64,000 nucleotides of DNA from Ciona savignyi (Eukaryota > Chordata > Ascidiacea > Phlebobranchia > Cionidae), in the NCBI GenBank assembly GCA_000149265.1, contig CH003313.1, forward strand, positions 283,160 through 347,159. The letters are read 5' to 3'. This document shows, one piece after another, positions 33,026-46,800 of the stretch (within the stretch, counting starts at the first letter, position 1; each line of letters starts with the position of its first letter). Under the pieces are notes generated by a model, which was not told where the DNA came from, searched no databases, and was given only the letters and a program-made list of their open reading frames with translations. A program made the translations under genes and the position numbers.

Positions 33026-36000
33026 TCATAGAGCAGTACGGTAGGCAAGGTATTCTTTGATCGAATGAGGCAAAGCAATTGAATTTAATATTGTTTGATC
33101 AATACATCTTCGAACCGCAAGTCTACTCAGATGCAGCAGAGAATTGATTCCAGAGTCGATATCTTTGATCATGGTGACACTGCCATCTTGTTTTCTGGGC
33201 AGAAATGTATTTTTTTCAAAACGATCAGAAAAATCTTATAATATAGTTTATCTGCGGTGTCAGGAAAGCAAAACGTGAACATTTGTTTGTGCCCACAGTC
33301 AACTTTTTGAAGCTATTAAAGAGTATACTAAAAAATTTACTTATATTATTTTACTGTTTGTTAAAAACTAATTATTAATGTACTAAATTTGTTGTCCCGT
33401 CACTCAAACACCAAACGAGAAATTTCCATTCTGGAATCAATTTTATGAAAATACCACTTCGAAATTGAGTGTTCATGGTGGAATAAATAAGTTTTGTAAC
33501 TATTATTTTGAACAGAAAGATGCAATAGTCCCATTTTTTTAATAAAATTACTTCGTATAGAAAACAATCTCTGCTAAAAGTCTTTTTTGAGCGATTTAAA
33601 TTTTCAGATTTAAAATTATTGATGCTAGAATAATTCCAAAAATCATACTGATTCTGACAAGGACACTCCAACACCAGATCAATAAAATATTCACCCAACA
33701 GCAATGACGCATCCATCCGGAGATATCCGGCATTGATAACCTTCCTTGGGCAGAGATGTCTCTAATATCGAGGTCTCATCATCCCAAGGTTTCCACATCC
33801 TTAACCTGCAATCAGAAATTCGTGCAAGAGACTTGGAACAATGTTTATGTGATAATGGTATTGTCAGAATAACCTACTATTTGGTGACAAAATTTAGTCA
33901 AAGAATGGGTTAACTGATACACAATTTTTTTATATTTTAATGCAAATTTTGTTTTGTCCAAAGTTTTTAACAACAGACAAATTAAACTGTTGTACAAGCC
34001 AAATACAAATAGTCTCAAATAAGAACCTGGACGCACAAGTCTCTTCAAGCCACAGATTCAGTATGCCCTGGATAAACTGGTGTTAATTTTCTAAGTTAGC
34101 GCAAAGTTTTACAGCATCAGTTGAATTGTTTTAGACTCACAGGCAATACATTAAAAAATAAATACCTTGGTACATGAATCCCTAAATAATTAAAATTATA
34201 TTAATATTAGTACTTAGGTTTACACAAATATGACATAAGTGTAATAAAATTAATTTGTTTGTGAACTAACGCATAAAAAGTTATGGTTCTAGTTGCTTTA
34301 TGAAACATGTTTTACAAACCAGCATCAATATATTTCATATTTAAAAAAAAGCCAATATATTCTAAACAGAACAATGGAACTACAAACTTACTTATTATCC
34401 TCACAAACAGTAGCAATCTTTGTCCCATCTTTCGAAAAACAAACACTTTTGACCCATGCCCCATTAGAACCCCCTGCATATATGGGGGATGGCATGGGGA
34501 ACAAATGCCTGATAAAGAAAATATTTCGTTATTGACATGTTATCGAAACTAATTCTAACTCTATGCCCAGTTCTAACCACAGTGACATAATCTTCATTTT
34601 ATTGTGCAGTTTTTCCTTGAGTGATTTTCTCCCACACAAAAGTGATACTGGTTCTGATTTTGAATTCTGATATTAACTACTGTAGTTTTTATACGGGCTC
34701 CTTTTTTTAATAACTGTGAATAATAAAACTTTGAGTTGAAGTCAAGAAAAACACCCATGCACTAAAATTTATGTAATACTGCCTGGTTGTTTTTAACATT
34801 TCCCGTACCTCGCATTTAAAGGTTACACAATACACCTTCACACACACCAAGTTTGTAGCCCTGTTATGTCATGCTCAAGAACAATAGACATTTTTCCATT
34901 TATAGAAAAGTTAAACAACGACCCGGTATTACATCAAAAATTAAACAACGAGCCGGTATAACATTTTATTGCTTGTGACAAGAAGGAACCAGATTTAAAT
35001 TATTTGGAACAAACTTGAAATGAAACAGCTTACCCAAGAACTAGTATTTGTTCAGCAGAGAATGGGTCCCAAATGATCACTGTCGTGTCATGTGACGCGG
35101 TGGCGAGTAGAGCGCCATCAGGTGACCAAGAGCAGGAAACAACATCGTTGTGATGACCGCGTAGTTGCCGCAGCTTCTGGTATGACCGCTTGTATGGCAG
35201 CCGCCACAAATATACCTGCAAAACAAAGCAGGCTTTACAGGTTGATTCCTCCCCAAAATCCACTGTTTCACAACTGGAAATTGTTAATCGGTTTCGTCGG
35301 AACTAACTCTAATATTCTCAAAAGATTGTAGACCAAAATGTGATAATGGAAGTATGATAGTACACACTCTCTGAAGTTTTTTCGTATGTGCCTTCTAATG
35401 AAGACAGGTGCGGTAGTAGTTGTGGTTATTTATTTACCTCATAAACTATATAGAAAGCTACATATAGTGACTAGATTTATTTAGAATGTTAAGTTGATCT
35501 TAAAATCAATTCCAAGAAATTCAAAATAGTGATTAGAATATATAGTTCCAGCATATGCACACAGAGCATATGATTAAGTATTTTAAAGCTCTCCGCATAT
35601 CTCTATTATGGGGATAAATATCAGCTATTTGATGCAGATGAAATGCAAAACAAGATTCAGGCTTTTAAAGTATTAATACACATCCAAATGTTTGCATTAG
35701 AATATTAGCGGCGCCAACAGCCAGCCACATATTCAACAAAGCCAGTTCAGGTTCATAATTTGAACAACATTGATGAGGCCCGAGGCCAAACCAAACGCGT
35801 TTGCAATATACCTCACAGCTTGTTTGCACCGCCACACTTGAATTTAGGAAGTGATGCTAAAATTGTCAGTGATGTTCACAGTCACAATATATGACAAAAT
35901 ACATTTTTAAAGAGTAAAATTTCATATATCACAGTTTTTATCAAATAATTGCAACTAAAGAAAAAAACTGCTTGGTATTATAAAGCAAAAAAATCACTTT

Positions 36001-39000
36001 AATTTTTATCATGGTAACTATATTCGCCTAAATTTTAATTATGATGTAATTTTCTTTAAAACAGTTATTGCCTCATTCCCTTCTTTAATTTATTTAAATT
36101 AGTGGTTTTCATTACGATGAAATTTGGAACATAATGACAAACTTGTAACATGTTGTGTTAAACCAATGACAATAGGTAAGCATATATTATTTTAATGTAA
36201 AATTTCTAATGGTGACAGACTTTTTAACTTGAATAGATTGCAAGGACACAGTGATTACTTTAATCTCCAGTGGAAAGGTTAGACTCTGCCTCATACACTG
36301 GAATGCATTGTGTTTAGCATCTGAAGTCCAGTGGGTCAACAGCTGTATTGTTACAAAGCATGTGGGCCATGTATAAACACAGTGACAACAAATCATCACA
36401 AGCACTTGGCACTACAGCATTCTAGCTAAGTCACTGTCACCAACAACATTCATTGCCATAAGCAAACGTACAAACTAAAATCCACTACAACAACTGTAAT
36501 GGCTTAATGTTTCCTACCATTGCCGAATTTGGTATCAAATTTTATTGTGGTAAATAAATAAGTCGCAAAGTAAAAATGTTATGTATAGTAATATCTAACA
36601 ATGTGTATTGTATGCAGCCAAATCTTCTTACTATGCTACTTCGTTACTATTCCACTCTTGTTACTATGCCAATTATTTACCTTGGTCCCCACGGGTAGTA
36701 GTAACAAGATTTGACTGTATATACATAGGCATAATTATGCGAGGAGATTATTCATAATGACCACATAGCTCCCCAAGGCAAACTATATTTAAACACTCAC
36801 CGCTTTCCTCACTCCTACCGAAGCCAACATTGTTGGGTCACTTGGGGACAAGGCAAGGGAGTGTATAGGGTCATTATGCCCTTTAATTGTCACCGTCATG
36901 TTTCCATCATCTCCCAAATCCCAAACCTTTTAATAATTTAAGAGAAAGCGTTGTTAAACTAGAGAGCGCTAACTACGTGTGAACAACCACTATTTTTAAA
37001 ACCTCTGTTAAATGCACGCTGTATTTTTCTGTAGGCCTATACGCTATATTTTTCTGAAAGCAGAAACTTTATTAGTTCCCGAGTTACCAATCCAAACTTA
37101 ATATTCATGTTTTCTGAATAAAATATTCATGTTTCTATAGAATGTAGATAGCTTTTTTACATTATTGCGAGCCTTTCGGGGTAAACATAATTTATCGAAA
37201 ATTTGTTAGGCCTACTGCATATTTCATAAATATTAAACTTTTTAAATTTTTAACTTAGTCGATCACCCTATTTCTGTTATTATGGGGCTAATCACTGATT
37301 TGTATACAATTCAGTTTTAGGGGATTTCCCAGAAAATGTTCAAGATAGGTGGGTATCCAAATCTATTTTCTTGGTATTGAAATTTACTATCTGTGGTGGT
37401 TTTAAGTCTTTAGCTGTTTTACATATGTGGTAATAGTGTATTATATTTCCTTTGTGCTGAAAATTCTAAAACCATGTTTTTTTTAATTCAAATTGTGTTT
37501 TTTAACTTTTTTTAACTTTAAAAAAAAAGAAATTTGATGTAAATATTCCTTTGCAATGCTAAGATATCTGCAAAAAGGCCAACTGTTTTTTATAATTTTA
37601 AAACTTTTGCTGATATCCATCTTTAAAAGCATTTACCACATGGTTTTAAGCTTTAGGATGGGATATTTATGTTTATCCCTGTTAATAGGAAAACGCAAGG
37701 GGGGTTATCATATGTGTAATTAATTAGATTACCACGCAACAACTGTGGAGTTACAGGAGTTTTCGGTGTGTTGTGTATGATTGAGACATTCCTTTAATTT
37801 GGTACCAGCCATTATTCCACTGGGTTTAGGAAATGTCCGTTAAGTGATTTGCCTAAGGACACAGCCGATTAGCTGGTGATCAGATAAGAACCTTCTACCC
37901 TTCAGGTCAGCTGAAAGCCACATCAGTCATCAACAGTCATCAAAAAATCACTATTTGGTCGGACTAGTAACTAGTTCAAACGGATATGAAATATTTACCT
38001 TCATAGTTTTATCTTCAGAGCAGGAGATAAGTAGAGGCTCCCCCTTGCTTGCAAATGTGAGACCAGTTACTGAATATTGGTGATCCGATAAATTATACAC
38101 CATTTCTCCTAGGATGCAAATGTTATGGGGGGGTCAGTTTTTTAGCATAGTTTAAATTATTTGTAATTTAATATACGTCCTATAACAATGACTTGTAACT
38201 GTGCTAATACATTTGTCAACGCTTAGTGGTTATCTTATCAGTCCATGTAGACAGGATGGGATAATAATATTTAATCTTAATAAATGGGAATATGGATTTT
38301 AGTACATAGATAGTCACCAGATTACCTTGCACCTACTTTCAGGTAACCAGAGTTATTACAGTGTGTTGTATAAATATAACGTTTCTTTAGTTTTAGTACA
38401 ACCCTATAATCCACTGATTTTAAACTTACAAAAATTCAATAAAAAATCTCTTAGGAAAATGACAAAAAATGTTTTCTGAAACTGCACTACTGAAACTAAC
38501 ACAAAACACACTATTACAAGGCGAAATACAGCATACCAGTATCGACATTCCAAATTTTGATTGAACCTCTTTCCAAGCCAGTAGCTAGCAGAGATGTAGA
38601 ATTGACTTTATTTTTAATTGACACCAATTTGGGTGCAAACTCCATAGAAATGACATTTTGACCACAATCAAATAGACGGACTCTAGAATTTTTAATAAAA
38701 TTAACAACTATAGGCTACATCTTGATAATACAAAACGCAATTTACTATTACTACAACTTTTCAGTCTAATTAAGTATCCTTAATATCTATATATATTAAT
38801 TTAAAGGTAATCACTACCTTGTGATGGTAAGTTTTGGGCTGAATTATTTTTTTATTTTTTTCGTAAAAATCTAAGGGCATTAGAAATTGTATACCTTGTA
38901 GAATCTCCTCTGCTTGTTATTTCTTGTGTTGTAATTTCCTCTTTACTGTTACAGTGAACGACTTTGACAGACCCATGACCATTACACCAAGCAAATTTTG

Positions 39001-39579
39001 AGCCGTCATTAGAAAAGGCGCAACATTTTGCTTCTCTACCAGGTTTCCAGCGACTAAATCCACTGTGAATGCTCTGCAACTCCACAACACCTTTCGCTGC
39101 TTCTAAAGATGGTACAATATTAAGTCAACAATTAATGGACAACACTATAAAACAAGGGAAGGTATAAATAGAGGGCAACACTAAAAGAAGGGAAAGGGGG
39201 AAGGAAGAAACTGCTCACTAAAACTATGATAAGTAATTCTAACCCTACTCTTAACACTAATATTAACCCCAGAACTAACCCTAACTCTAACCCCAACACT
39301 AGCCTAAACAATAATACTATGGACATACACTGTTTTGGTAGTCAGTTTCACTCATTCCCTCTATTCAGTTTCCCCTAAATATAAAACACTAAAATGAAAA
39401 TACAACAATGATATATTAAAATTATACATCAGTATTAGTAATGTTTATGCAAATACAATTGGAAGATTTTTCATACAAGATTTTAGCACAAAAACAGTTT
39501 ATATAAAATTATGAACGAAAGTACCTGTTTCTAGATCTTTAGCAAATTTGACTTGATGTGTAGTATTGAAATTCACCAT
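33026..39579 (-). CDS. wsb1: WSB1/2-type WD-repeat and SOCS-box protein
   Basis: A 407-residue predicted substrate adaptor for Elongin B/C-Cullin5 ubiquitin ligases (human WSB1 421, WSB2 404). Nine exons on the minus strand, in transcript order: 39579-39525, 39102-38895, 38682-38537, 38108-37999, 36926-36801, 35215-35034, 34508-34392, 33805-33695 and 33194-33026. All intron phases agree and the sum is a multiple of three. WD40 blades are visible as CAFSNDGSKFAWCNGHGSVK, LLATGLERGSIKIWN, LLISCSEDKTMKVWD, LALSPSDPTMLASVGVRKA and VSCSWSPDGALLATASHD. The WSB-specific HLFPMPSPIYAGG insert follows. The last exon ends in a SOCS box (LLHLSRLAVRRCI, LPHSIKEYLAYR). Orthology to WSB1 rather than WSB2 is undecided; tunicates may carry one pre-duplication gene. 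It is convergent with TMEM30. Introns hold SINE and MITE copies. Confidence 0.93.
36955..37145 (-). repeat. Dispersed repeat, copy 2
   Basis: The reverse complement aligns in order with 3060-3290 (AACATGAATATTAAG, GGTAACTCGGGAAC, GCATTTAACAG, GTTCACACGTAGTT). It lies in a WSB intron. Confidence 0.6.
37654..37927 (-). repeat. tRNA-derived SINE, family A
   Basis: A nearly full-length copy with GGGATATTTATGTTTATCCC, GTGTGTTGTGTATGATT, CTTTAATTTGGTA, CCTAAGGACACAGCCG and a degraded head. It lies in a WSB intron. Confidence 0.75.
38250..38425 (-). repeat. SINE family A, degenerate copy
   Basis: A diverged 3' part (GGATGGGATAATAATATTTA, CACCAGATTACCTTGC, CAGTGTGTTGTATA, AACCCTATAATCCACTG), in a WSB intron. 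Confidence 0.55.
39174..39375. mobile_element. ~200-bp MITE-like element with telomere-like core, copy 1
   Basis: It begins GGGCAACACTAAAAG followed by GGGAA-rich sequence and an AAACTGCTCACTAAAA block. It ends in the inverse pattern (CAGTTTC...CCCT). The core holds several CTAACCCTAA-like units. The reverse complement of 42821-43020 matches along its length. It lies in WSB intron 1. Confidence 0.65.
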
Positions 39580-40227
39580 AATACAAACCCACGCAATAAA
39601 TCCAAGGTACAACCTTTAAGGTAACTATATCTCAATGAAATTGTTTGTAGATCAACTGCAAAATATTTGTACATACCAGTAGGTTAAATTGATTGTACTA
39701 CAACAACAAAAAGTACCAAAATACATATTTAACTGTTATAAGGACAGCTTACCAAAGTTAAAATGTACCCAGTCTGGCTAAAATGCAACTGAAGCAATGT
39801 AAACGTGTAACTTATTTTTTCCTGAAAACACAAATCTATCTGAGCTAGTGCCTCGCATTCGCATGTAACCCAATTACCGAAATAATAATATAACTTTTCA
39901 TTTCTAACTAACAAAAGTGATTTGTCATGGTTCCTCGAGCTCGAGTCTTCGTGCTACAAACGTGCGATAAGTATACCTTTTTTTATCACGCAGGCAGACT
40001 ACAGTCTGACTAACAACCACAAAGTATGTTTGTTCGTAACGCATACACGACCACACTTTTTTTACTACTCCAGGGCGGCTTCCCGCAGTGGCGCTGATTG
40101 GTTGGTTTATACTAACGCCCCCGAAACACCCCTTTAAGTCGTGTTTACAAGTCCTCAGTCGACTGGCAACTTTCGAAGTAGAGGCGAGAAAAGAATTGTA
40201 GCAACCTTGAACTTACTTGTTCCTCCG

Positions 40228-40505
40228 ACTGATTAATTTGTTGGGTTAGTGCGACGCCTTTCAGCCGAAGGGTTGTAGCTTCGAAATTGGTCGCTCTTTG
40301 GTGGGTTATGTCATTGGGCAAGGCACTGAATGGACATTGCCAGAACCCAGTAGAATAATGGTTTCTACCCAATTAAAGGAACGTATAATTTAACATAACA
40401 CTCTATAAAGGCTGCAGTAACCCGATGATAGACGCGGGGTAATCTGACGACTGCCAGTTGTTAACGCACCTTGCGTTTTTCCATATATGAATTCAATTTA
40501 TGTTC
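40228..40505 (+). repeat. tRNA-derived SINE, family A, forward copy
   Basis: The head shows TTGTTGGGTTAGTGCGACGC and CCGAAGGGTTGTAGCTTCGA (A- and B-box regions). It continues with GGGCAAGGCACTGAATGGAC and ATTGCCAGAACCCAGTAGAA, and a diverged tail. Confidence 0.75.
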
Positions 40506-40584
40506 TATCACAACCTAGCGGTCCATGTTGAAATAAAATCAACACAGCAGGCCGAGCCACTGAGCATTTAAACTTTTTCAAGAA

Positions 40585-41160
40585 TAAGTGGATACGATAT
40601 ATTAATTATGTTTATCCCAGTAAAAGGTCAAACGTAAAAGACGTTAACACAGCATTCGTCATATTACCCCGCGAATATGCAAGGGAGTGTTTTGACACGG
40701 GTTATCTCTTAAGTACCTTGCCCAAGAATGTAGTCGATTTTTTTGCATCTCGTTTTGTTTTCAGTTAAAATATTAACCAAAATGCAACCCACCCAATGTC
40801 GAAAGATGGAGAATCAAATATTCGCTCGATTTGCTCATCATCAGGTTATACTAAATCTACTGCACTGTATACGATTAAGCCGTTCCTTTAATTTTGGTTA
40901 AACCCATCAATCGACTAAGATTAGGCCAGGGGTCGGCCACCTGCGTCTCCGGAGCCGTAAGTGGCTCTTATGCGGCTCGTATTAATTTTCTTGCTACTGC
41001 AGAGAGCGCTTAATAATAAAATGGCTCTTTAAGTGCAAATGGTTGCCAACCCCTGGTTTGGGCAATGTCCGCTAAGTGGCTTGCTTAAACAAACTACCTA
41101 CTATATAGTAACTTCTATCGAACCCTTCGGCTAAACGGTGACTAACTTACCCAATGAGCT
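40585..41160 (-). repeat. SINE family A interrupted by a later insertion
   Basis: Left part 40585-40926 and right part 41056-41160 read as one SINE (AACCCATCAATCGACTAAG ... GGGCAATGTCCGCTAAGTGG). It is split by a 129-bp element. The right end keeps a degraded tRNA-like head. Confidence 0.7.
40927..41055. mobile_element. hAT-type MITE nested in a SINE
   Basis: A 129-bp element that starts CAGGGGTCGGCCACC and ends GGTTGCCAACCCCTG, so the ends form an imperfect inverted repeat of about 15 bp of the well-known CAGGGGT..GGCAACC type. The flanks GATTAGGC (40919-40926) and GTTTGGGC (41056-41063) agree at 6 of 8 positions, fitting an aged 8-bp hAT target duplication. No transposase is encoded. Confidence 0.78.
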
Positions 41161-42489
41161 ATTCGATGGGGTATTATGACGATGATTTTTTTATTCGTTA
41201 AATACCAGTCGAATAAAAAAAACTTCCAACGGATCCTACTTGCGTTAATGTTTAAAAGTGGCAGGAAAAAGCAACGACACTCTACGTGACAGTTTGGTAC
41301 CAAATTATTGCCAAAGTTAAAAGTAAAAATTGTGATTTAAGAAACTGCCAGTGTGATGATAACTGATAACTTAATATTTTTCAAATGTTAGTGATTTGCA
41401 TTAAACAACTCACTAAAGGAAATCCAACCGAAGCGCAATGCCCTCTATAGTGACCAAAATATTGTTTATTTAAGGTCTTTAAAAAGTAATATAAAATCCA
41501 AGACTGGCATCCAGTGCAGCCAGTTTTAGTAAAATCACTTTCTCCACGTTCTTGTTGTATACATGTTAGGTAATATTGGACCAGTTCTTCTACAAAATAA
41601 TTTAATCACGCAAAACAAAAAATTGCAAATTGAACACGGTGATTAATTAGTCTGCCGTATGACGCATATTTAGTAAAAATAATTGGCTTTTCTTACACGC
41701 AGATGTTGCTAATTATCCCGAATACTTGCAAATGGTTAGTGCAGTTTTCAAAGGCCGTGTAGTGCATTAAAGAATTATTTTAATAAGATTAAACTGTAAA
41801 TATTTATAACAAAGTTACGGCAGGCTGCAAATCAACATGAAAAGACAAAACTACAAATACGTCACAATGTAGAGTAAAATGTAGTTTTTATGACAGAATA
41901 TGTACAGGTAGAAAGAATGCTTTGCTTTCAATTTCTGTATAAGTCTACAATGAAGAAATAAAGTTATAATAGACTATAGTGTCCTTGAGTTATCTTGTTT
42001 TGTACTTGTTATCAACCTAATTTATACACAAACCGATGTTGGTATCCGGGAAATCTCTTCCAAGCCGCCTACTCCAGAAAATACGAAACTATAAATGACG
42101 AGGATCCGGAACATGTCTAATTTTACCAACCGCCTCGGTTCCGGTTGTGCTAAATATACAGCGATTGTGCCTACGATAATAAAGCGTTCATAACGATAAC
42201 TCGCCTTGTGATGTGTCGGGTTTGAGATAAGGACCTGTGATGAAGTGAACTGTTTAATATATGTAGATTTTACTTGCACGTTATACAGAATGTTATATGA
42301 TGGTATTAAAGATTTTGCCAAGGCGTCGCAAATTAACTGTTGCAGGTTATTGAATGCGCACATTTAAACGACCGAGCAGATGAAAACGAGGTTAGTTAGC
42401 TGAAGACGGTTGTTATCATAAGGTCATCTTAAAACACAGTGTAGGTCGCAGTCGGTCTTATGGACCCATGTCAATTTTTTTCTAGGTTA

Positions 42490-42581
42490 AGTTTTGAACC
42501 CATTATGGGTTCTTTAATAATACTGTTTGTGAGTTAGAAATTAGAATATGAATCTGTCGCGTTAACCATTCGGCCACCCTC
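42490..42581 (-). repeat. tRNA(Ser/Leu)-like SINE head
   Basis: On the minus strand, GTGGCCGAATGGTTAACGCG is followed some 60 bases later by TGGGTTCAAAAC (B-box-like). A full tRNA cloverleaf is not supported. Confidence 0.6.
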
Positions 42582-42820
42582 TTTGTTACAATTATATTTG
42601 TAATTGACCGAATTATGACTATTCAGTGTTAAACATCCTGGTTTACTAAATTACTACAAGCGAGGCCGCCCTACGTCACATAGTCGGGTGAACGGGGCAT
42701 ACCTTAGGTCGCCATTGTAATGATGTAAAATCGCGCGAAATCGAATACTATTTCCCACGGGCTCTGCGTACGTTATTATAAAGTCCACAAACAAGGAAAC
42801 CGCGTGATTCCTTAGCGCAT

Positions 42821-43020
42821 GGAGGAAAATAGGGAAAGAGGGAAACTGCACACTAAAATAAAGATTTAGTGCATTATAGAGTTGGTTTTACAGATAGGGT
42901 TGGAGTTGGGTTAGTTCTGGGGTTGAGATTAGTGTTATGGGCAGGTTTAAAATTAGTTTCCATAGATTTAGTAAGCAGTTTTCCTTCTTCCCTATTTCCC
43001 TCCTTTTAGTGTTGCCCTGC
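42821..43020. mobile_element. ~200-bp MITE-like element, copy 2 (opposite orientation)
   Basis: Ends pair as inverted repeats: GGAGGAAAATAGGGAAAGAG at 42821 against the reverse of the TCTTCCCTATTTCCCTCC segment near 42986-43003. It is the inverse copy of 39174-39375. Confidence 0.7.
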
Positions 43021-43838
43021 AGTTGTTATGTCACAATGTGTCGAACAGCTGCGGGATTTACTCGCAGCCATCCCACAGCGTCAAGGTGGTTGCGCTTTTG
43101 ATTTTTTAAAATATGATAGAATTTTTACTTTGAATCTAAAATCATGGAATTTTCTGTCCACGCAAAAATGGCATCGCTTACAGTCCAATGTAGGTTTTAG
43201 ATCAGTCGTCGTTTGACTCATAACTACCACGGCTTATAGATCGCAATTACAAATAAACTTTGCCCCCACGCCAACCGATACGTCACGTTCTACTGTGACG
43301 TTACAATCCTCCCACTTTGGGATCGAAACAATGTAACACGATGGCCTCTATCATCGACACAATTCTCTTTTGAATTGCATTGCACAAAGCGGTGCTTGAG
43401 TCAATTCGAGTAGGGCGGACGATATTCGAGCTAAACGGTTGAATTTAAAGTTTATTTTGTACCCATGCGCATTCGACCCAGGACGTAACTAAATCTATAA
43501 TATATGATAGAGGAATTAACCAACCATTACTGTATATAAAATAGCATTCGTTGTGAACTTCGATTGTGAGCACAGCGTGAAATGTATCATATCGCGCCAA
43601 TGATCATTGTGACGTCATAGAGTGCCATTGTCACGCTTCCGATCATCTTTTTCCGCACCAATTGATGATTATCGTGTTTCAGAACTTTGATTCTTTAATC
43701 AGTTAGTTGGCATTTGGCGGTAGTTTGCTGCAAACAAGAAAAAGGGACCGTGCTGCACTAACGAGTCAGTGACGTTGCATACAATACGAAAACCCGTAAT
43801 TGTGAGCAGGTCGTCCATTTGAACACTCTGCGCCGAAC

Positions 43839-46800
43839 ATGTTGAAGCATCTGGTAAGTCTTTTTATTTCAAATATCGATCAAGCATTTTGTAACGGCGC
43901 ACTTTGTGATAATGTTTCAAATCACCAAGGAACGTAAAACGGCGTATTAACTCGGTCCCGCTTGTCCTTGCTGTACACCCCTCGGACGGCTTTGCTTCAG
44001 GCCAAATGCTCGGGCTGTTGTAAGAGTGATCGTAGAAATTAAACTAGACTTTGTACAGGTCATATCGTTTTGAATACGCTTAAATATACGCTCACTGTGT
44101 ATTGGAGTTAGAACTTGAAGGTTAGGTTACATATTATGGTATACCAGGACAGGCGAATAGACACAGGCGTTTCTTATTATTTATTTATTATTTATTTCAT
44201 ATTATCTTCTAGCTGAATTTAAAGGGTGCAGCTGACTCTGAGACTCTTTGGTCTTTGGCTGCCTCATTCGCTATACATTATACTGTAAATATTGTTGTTA
44301 TTAGTTGAATACTAATGTCAGCATAAATTTAAAAATAAACTTAAACAAATATAAATCACAGAAAAATTAAGTTACAAAAAAATAAAAATTAAAGAATAGC
44401 ACAAAATGCAACAGACAAGCAGGTTGCATTAAGTTCAGTGAATGCAATATAGAATAAAATCCGATGACAGAACGTTTGATGACTTTTATTGAGGTGTGTT
44501 AACCATATTTATCACCAAATCTCTGATCGAATCTCGACCACAAGTGACAGACAAAGTAAAATATACGATTCTAAAAGGCATGAAAAGGTGGATTTGGCGT
44601 GCGTAGCAATTATGCAAAAATTCCCGTTCTTTATTCTGAGTGCCCGTGCCTACCAATATGCAGGTTTAAACTGGCGAAGTGGCAATTAGAAATTTAAATT
44701 ACCAGTTGATCCCAAACCTTGTAGTCTTGTTGAGTTACCAAAGCGTCGACAGCGACATTCGCAAGTATGACCACGTATTTAATAGCGTCGATAGCTCGCC
44801 TGTATTTGTTGAGCAAAGAATTTAGATTTAAGAATTGATAAATTATCTCAAATCCCTGTAGCTTTAGGACGTCAACGTTGTGGCCTGGCAAAGATGTTAT
44901 CAATATTTGATAAATCGGCCTTCTCTTTTCGACAGTATTGGTTTAATTCCCCCTGAACATGTAATGCCAGTCGATTGTCGAAACTGTGTCTTGTTGGCCG
45001 TGATATGACCTTGATGCTAAATTTCGATCAAAAGTGTAGCGTAGCAAGAATTTATCTTCCTTATAATTTGATTTTAATTTGCGAGGCCAGAAACGCTTGA
45101 GTCATGTAATAACTTAATTATTGTGCTAATCAGTGACTTCTAATTGTAGTCTTTAATCTGCCATTTCCCGAATTTTCGGGGATTTAAAGTTAATAAACCG
45201 TAATATGTGGAAACCGTTTTAACTCTGGTTGTTGTTGCATAAGCTTGTAATATGTTGTTTGTACAGTAATGTTACTAAGTCAGTTGTACGAGAGACGACT
45301 GGATGCCAGCAGCAAATACTTGATTAAGCCAAGCGTAAACTTTAGCATAGTTAGCTTGTTTATACCAACGTATCTTATCACTATATGTTTGAGGTACATT
45401 TTACATGCCCTGATGGTATTTGTTTTTATGAGACATTAATTTATCATTATTCACGTCAAACCGGATTTGGCGACCTTCGCTGTTCGTTATTCTTTTAGTC
45501 AGTCGATGAAATCACGAATGCACTTGCATATAATGAATTAGACCCTTAAGGACCATAATATCAGTGAATTATCATGTTATGACGATATTAGCTGTTTTGT
45601 TGATGTGGCGCATTTCGTCGTTATTAAGATCGTGATTTCTGCGTCACGACCATAGTTAGAGGCGCACACGATGTTAGCTTATTCGTACTGACATATAATG
45701 GATATAAAGAGCTCGATGCAAGTAAAAAGTACGCCTGTTTGGTTGCTATGCCGATTGCGGAAACTACATACCACAAGTTTACACCCCGTCTGATGTCCAG
45801 CAATTTATAACCTAAATAGCGTGCTGTGTCAAATCGGCTTGACATTTACCAATTGCTTTGTAGTTATGGCAATTTTACAAATGGCCATTGTGGGGTCAGA
45901 ATGCAGTAATATCTTCAATGCTTTGGCCCAAGGCCATTTCTACGTCATATAAACTCATTGTTACTGTTTGTTTACTACACAATAGAACAATGTGCTTAAT
46001 AAAACTGCTGAAAATGGCTGATCGATTCGTTTTATTTATCGAATAGTAAACAATCAAAATCGAAAAATGAAATCGCGTCTTTAATATGACGTAATAGTGG
46101 ATGAATCCGATTACTGACGGACAGAATCTATTCTCACGCACTCCATAATGCTTGTTTACGTCCGAGTATGCGAATGTGAAAGATTTGATGTAAAGTTATC
46201 GATTTCGGAATTCTCGAGTGTCGAATGACTAAGAAATGATTTTGATTTTCACATTGCATGGGAAAGTAGACTCAAATCTTTAGATTGATCCAGGCTTGGT
46301 TATTTTGCGTTTTATGTTTGGTTGTGAGTATATATGGTGTATATGTACATAATAGAGACTTGTTGCACAAAACTATTTATTTGTTTAATGTTTCTTTGTG
46401 CATCTTATATGATAGAGATTAATAGGAGGGAGGGTTGTTTGGATAAAATTACGATGTTTGGCTACAGTAACATAGTTAAATATCAACACAGATTCGGCCT
46501 ATGTGTTAATTAAACTTTACGGCGTGGCTGTTATAACAATATTATCCAATAAATTATAGACATGTTGGCACCGGAGAAACGCAGCCAAATCATTTAGCGA
46601 TATATAGGTCGCGCTATGCGATGCTTTGAGAGCGTTTTCAGGACAAGAGGTCACGTCGAAACATAGATTCGAGCTTTTAAAGATTGCCATGATACCGAGA
46701 AACGTGGTATTAAGTATCAGGTAGTAAATTAATTTAAAATCGCCCCCTATCAGCACAATTTGTTACCCTCCTGTCGACTGTGGCCCTTTGTTTGGTTTCA

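Larger units (their letters stand above)
39580..43838. other. Intergenic region between the WSB and SAM/RA/PDZ genes (divergent)
   Basis: It holds two family A SINEs (40228-40505; 40585-41160 with a nested MITE), a tRNA-like head (42490-42581) and a MITE-like element (42821-43020). From 41300 to 42480 nothing is recognisable. The last 500 bases before 43839 contain GTGACGTCAT (43609) and are the likely promoter side of the SAM/RA/PDZ gene. Confidence 0.55.

Noticed and set aside
33375-33716. 113-residue minus-strand frame
   Set aside because: Only its first residues are WSB coding (exon 33695-33805 continues into it). The rest is intron, and the SOCS-box exon starts at 33194.
39132-39326. 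Leu/Val-rich minus-strand frame resembling a membrane protein
   Set aside because: It is the translation of the telomere-like core of a MITE-like element.
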